From contig CAMWQY010000089.1 of NCBI GenBank assembly GCA_947176355.1, positions 1 to 9,251 on the forward strand: 9,251 nucleotides of DNA, written 5' to 3'. Below are positions 8,214-9,251 of the stretch, piece by piece. Source of the stretch: an uncultured Porphyromonadaceae bacterium (GTDB taxonomy: Bacteria > Bacteroidota > Bacteroidia > Bacteroidales > Muribaculaceae). Under the pieces are notes generated by a model, which was not told the DNA's origin, made no database searches, and saw only the letters and a program-made list of their open reading frames with translations. Each line of letters opens with the position of its first letter. Within the stretch, counting starts at the first letter, position 1. A program made the translations under genes and the position numbers.

Positions 8214-8233
8214 ATGGTTGCACCCAACTTGAA
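8214..8233 (-). promoter_or_regulatory. Inverted copy of the candidate HTCS operator motif directly upstream of the susC -7 box
   Basis: On the minus strand this reads TTCAAG-N5-TGCAACCAT. It shares the core TCAA-N6-TGCRAC with the unit at 4012-4031 (all ten fixed positions and the same spacing) and with the unit at 3972-3990 (spacer of five). It ends immediately before the TAATTTTG at 8234, covering the place where a -33 element would be. A transcription activator contacting the polymerase from this position is plausible. The part GTTGCACCCAAC is also a small inverted repeat (GTTG/CAAC). Binding is inferred. Confidence 0.45.
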
Positions 8234-8241
8234 TAATTTTG
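8234..8241 (+). promoter_or_regulatory. Candidate -7 box for the susC gene
   Basis: TAATTTTG followed by C fits the Bacteroides -7 consensus TAnnTTTG. It would give a leader of about 60 nt before the ATG at 8312. A proper TTTG -33 box at 19-21 nt spacing is missing; the nearest TTG (8218-8220) is only 13 nt away and falls within the inverted operator-like motif. The rest of 8112-8311 is AT-rich, with no hairpin terminator for the HTCS gene and no small ORF I would support. Confidence 0.5.
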
Positions 8242-8311
8242 CATTCGGTTTATTCCCTCCAAATGAGAACAATTAACAACTTTCCATTAATACTAAAAAA
8301 AAGATCTAACG

Positions 8312-9251
8312 ATGAAAAATGAACACAGACTGCTTCATAGCATTGCTTTGTTGCTGATCTTCATCATGACCTCTGCACTTGCGGCAAGAGCCGACACAGT
8401 GAAGGGTACTGTGATTGACGATACCGGTGAACCACTCATCGGCGTCACCGTCATGGTTGTGGGTATGCCCGGTGGTACGGTCACAGACCTCGACGGTAAC
8501 TACAAAATTGATGTGCCTAACATTAAGAGAAACGAGCTGAAGTTTACCTACGTTGGCATGGAGACACTGACAGTCAAGGTCAATTCCAGAACCACAGTGA
8601 ACGTTGAGATGAAGACAGCTGATTCTGCACTCGACGAACTCGTAGTGGTTGGTTATGGCCAACAGAAGAAAGCTTCCGTAGTAGGAGCCATTACCCAGAC
8701 TTCCGGTAAGGTGCTCGAACGTACAGGCGTCACAAGTGTAGGTGCTGCACTGACGGGTAACCTCCCCGGTGTAATCACGATGGCATCCTCCGGTATGCCA
8801 GGTGAAGAAGACCCACAGATCATCATCCGTTCGGCTTCAACCTGGAACGGTAGCGATCCTCTCGTTCTTGTAGACGGTATCGAGCGCGATATGTCGTCGG
8901 TTGATATCTCATCCATTGAAAGTATCTCCGTGCTTAAGGATGCTTCCGCTACTGCCGTTTATGGTGTGAAGGGTGCGAACGGTGTGATCCTCATCACAAC
9001 GAAGCGTGGTAAAGAAGGCAATGCAGTGGTAAGCGTGAAGGCTAATATGACAGCTAAGGTTGCTTCCAAGCTTCCTGATAAGTTCGATGCATACGACACC
9101 TTCTACATAATGAACAACTCAATCGAGCGTGAGGCTGCCCTCAATGCTCAAGGTTGGGGTAACTACACTCCGGTGGCTATCATTGATAAATATCGTCATC
9201 CGGCTAATATTGAGGAATGGGACCGCTATCCAAATACTGACTGGGAAGATG
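8312..9251 (+). CDS. SusC-like TonB-dependent outer-membrane glycan transporter, 3'-truncated by the window edge
   Basis: Start of an outer-membrane active importer that works with a SusD-type lipoprotein to take up oligosaccharides using TonB energy. 313 residues are visible of a family usually about 1000 long, and the frame is open to the window end. The ATG at 8312 is chosen because a signal peptide follows (about 1-27, hydrophobic IALLLIFIMTSALA, likely cut after Ala24 or Ala27). Residues about 30-103 form a carboxypeptidase-regulatory-like domain (GTVIDDTGEPLIGVTV, DLDGNYKIDV). A TonB-box-like segment follows (DELVVVGYGQQKK, from 108), then the plug domain with GNLPGV, DPLVLVDGI and VLKDASATAVYGVKGANGVILITTKRG. 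In the plug, IIRSASTWNG has Ser where family members commonly have Gly (IRG); this does not look damaging. It lies 200 bp after the HTCS gene in the same orientation, with its own promoter candidate. A susD gene is expected next, outside the window. Confidence 0.95.
   Translation, partial: MKNEHRLLHSIALLLIFIMTSALAARADTVKGTVIDDTGEPLIGVTVMVVGMPGGTVTDLDGNYKIDVPNIKRNELKFTYVGMETLTVKVNSRTTVNVEMKTADSALDELVVVGYGQQKKASVVGAITQTSGKVLERTGVTSVGAALTGNLPGVITMASSGMPGEEDPQIIIRSASTWNGSDPLVLVDGIERDMSSVDISSIESISVLKDASATAVYGVKGANGVILITTKRGKEGNAVVSVKANMTAKVASKLPDKFDAYDTFYIMNNSIEREAALNAQGWGNYTPVAIIDKYRHPANIEEWDRYPNTDWED

Noticed and set aside
8306..8916. Two open frames of 118 and 87 codons on the minus strand
   Set aside because: They lie antisense to the signal peptide, regulatory-like domain and plug of the SusC gene; the plus frame is clearly the coding one.

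Overview
The window reads as Bacteroidota, most likely order Bacteroidales. The evidence is the set of gene families (a one-polypeptide hybrid two-component regulator, a SusC-type TonB-dependent transporter with an N-terminal carboxypeptidase-regulatory-like domain, a secreted GH43 glycosidase), AT-rich leaders without clear Shine-Dalgarno sequences, and TAnnTTTG-type -7 promoter boxes. A gut family such as Muribaculaceae or Bacteroidaceae is plausible, but genus cannot be decided from this sequence alone.

Layout: (1) 3-2018 (+) is the C-terminal three quarters of a plasma-membrane-type calcium-transporting P-type ATPase, cut by the left window edge. (2) 2016-2093 is a nearly perfect long hairpin filling the gap between two convergent genes. 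(3) 2098-3807 (-) is a secreted two-domain GH43 glycosidase with its catalytic triad intact. (4) 3808-4088 is a divergent regulatory region with candidate promoters for both flanking genes and an array of three related direct repeats. (5) 4089-8111 (+) is a complete hybrid two-component system (HTCS) regulator of 1340 residues. (6) 8112-8311 is a leader and promoter region with an inverted copy of the same repeat motif directly upstream of a -7 box. (7) 8312 to the right edge (+) is the first 313 residues of a SusC-like outer-membrane transporter.

Items 3 to 7 form the left end of a polysaccharide utilization locus (PUL). By analogy with known PULs, glycan fragments enter the periplasm through SusC with an expected SusD partner beyond the right edge. 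The GH43 enzyme trims side chains or xylo/arabino-oligosaccharides there, and a released oligosaccharide binds the periplasmic propeller of the HTCS, which activates transcription through its C-terminal AraC domain. A xylan-, arabinoxylan- or arabinan-type substrate is suggested by GH43 alone and is not proven. The calcium ATPase looks like an unrelated neighbour, and the hairpin marks the boundary.

The most interesting non-coding signal is a repeat with the core TCAA-N5/6-TGCRAC. It lies upstream of the regulator (three copies, about 21 and 41 bp apart) and again, inverted, against the -7 box of susC. It is a candidate HTCS operator. No wholly new protein system was found.
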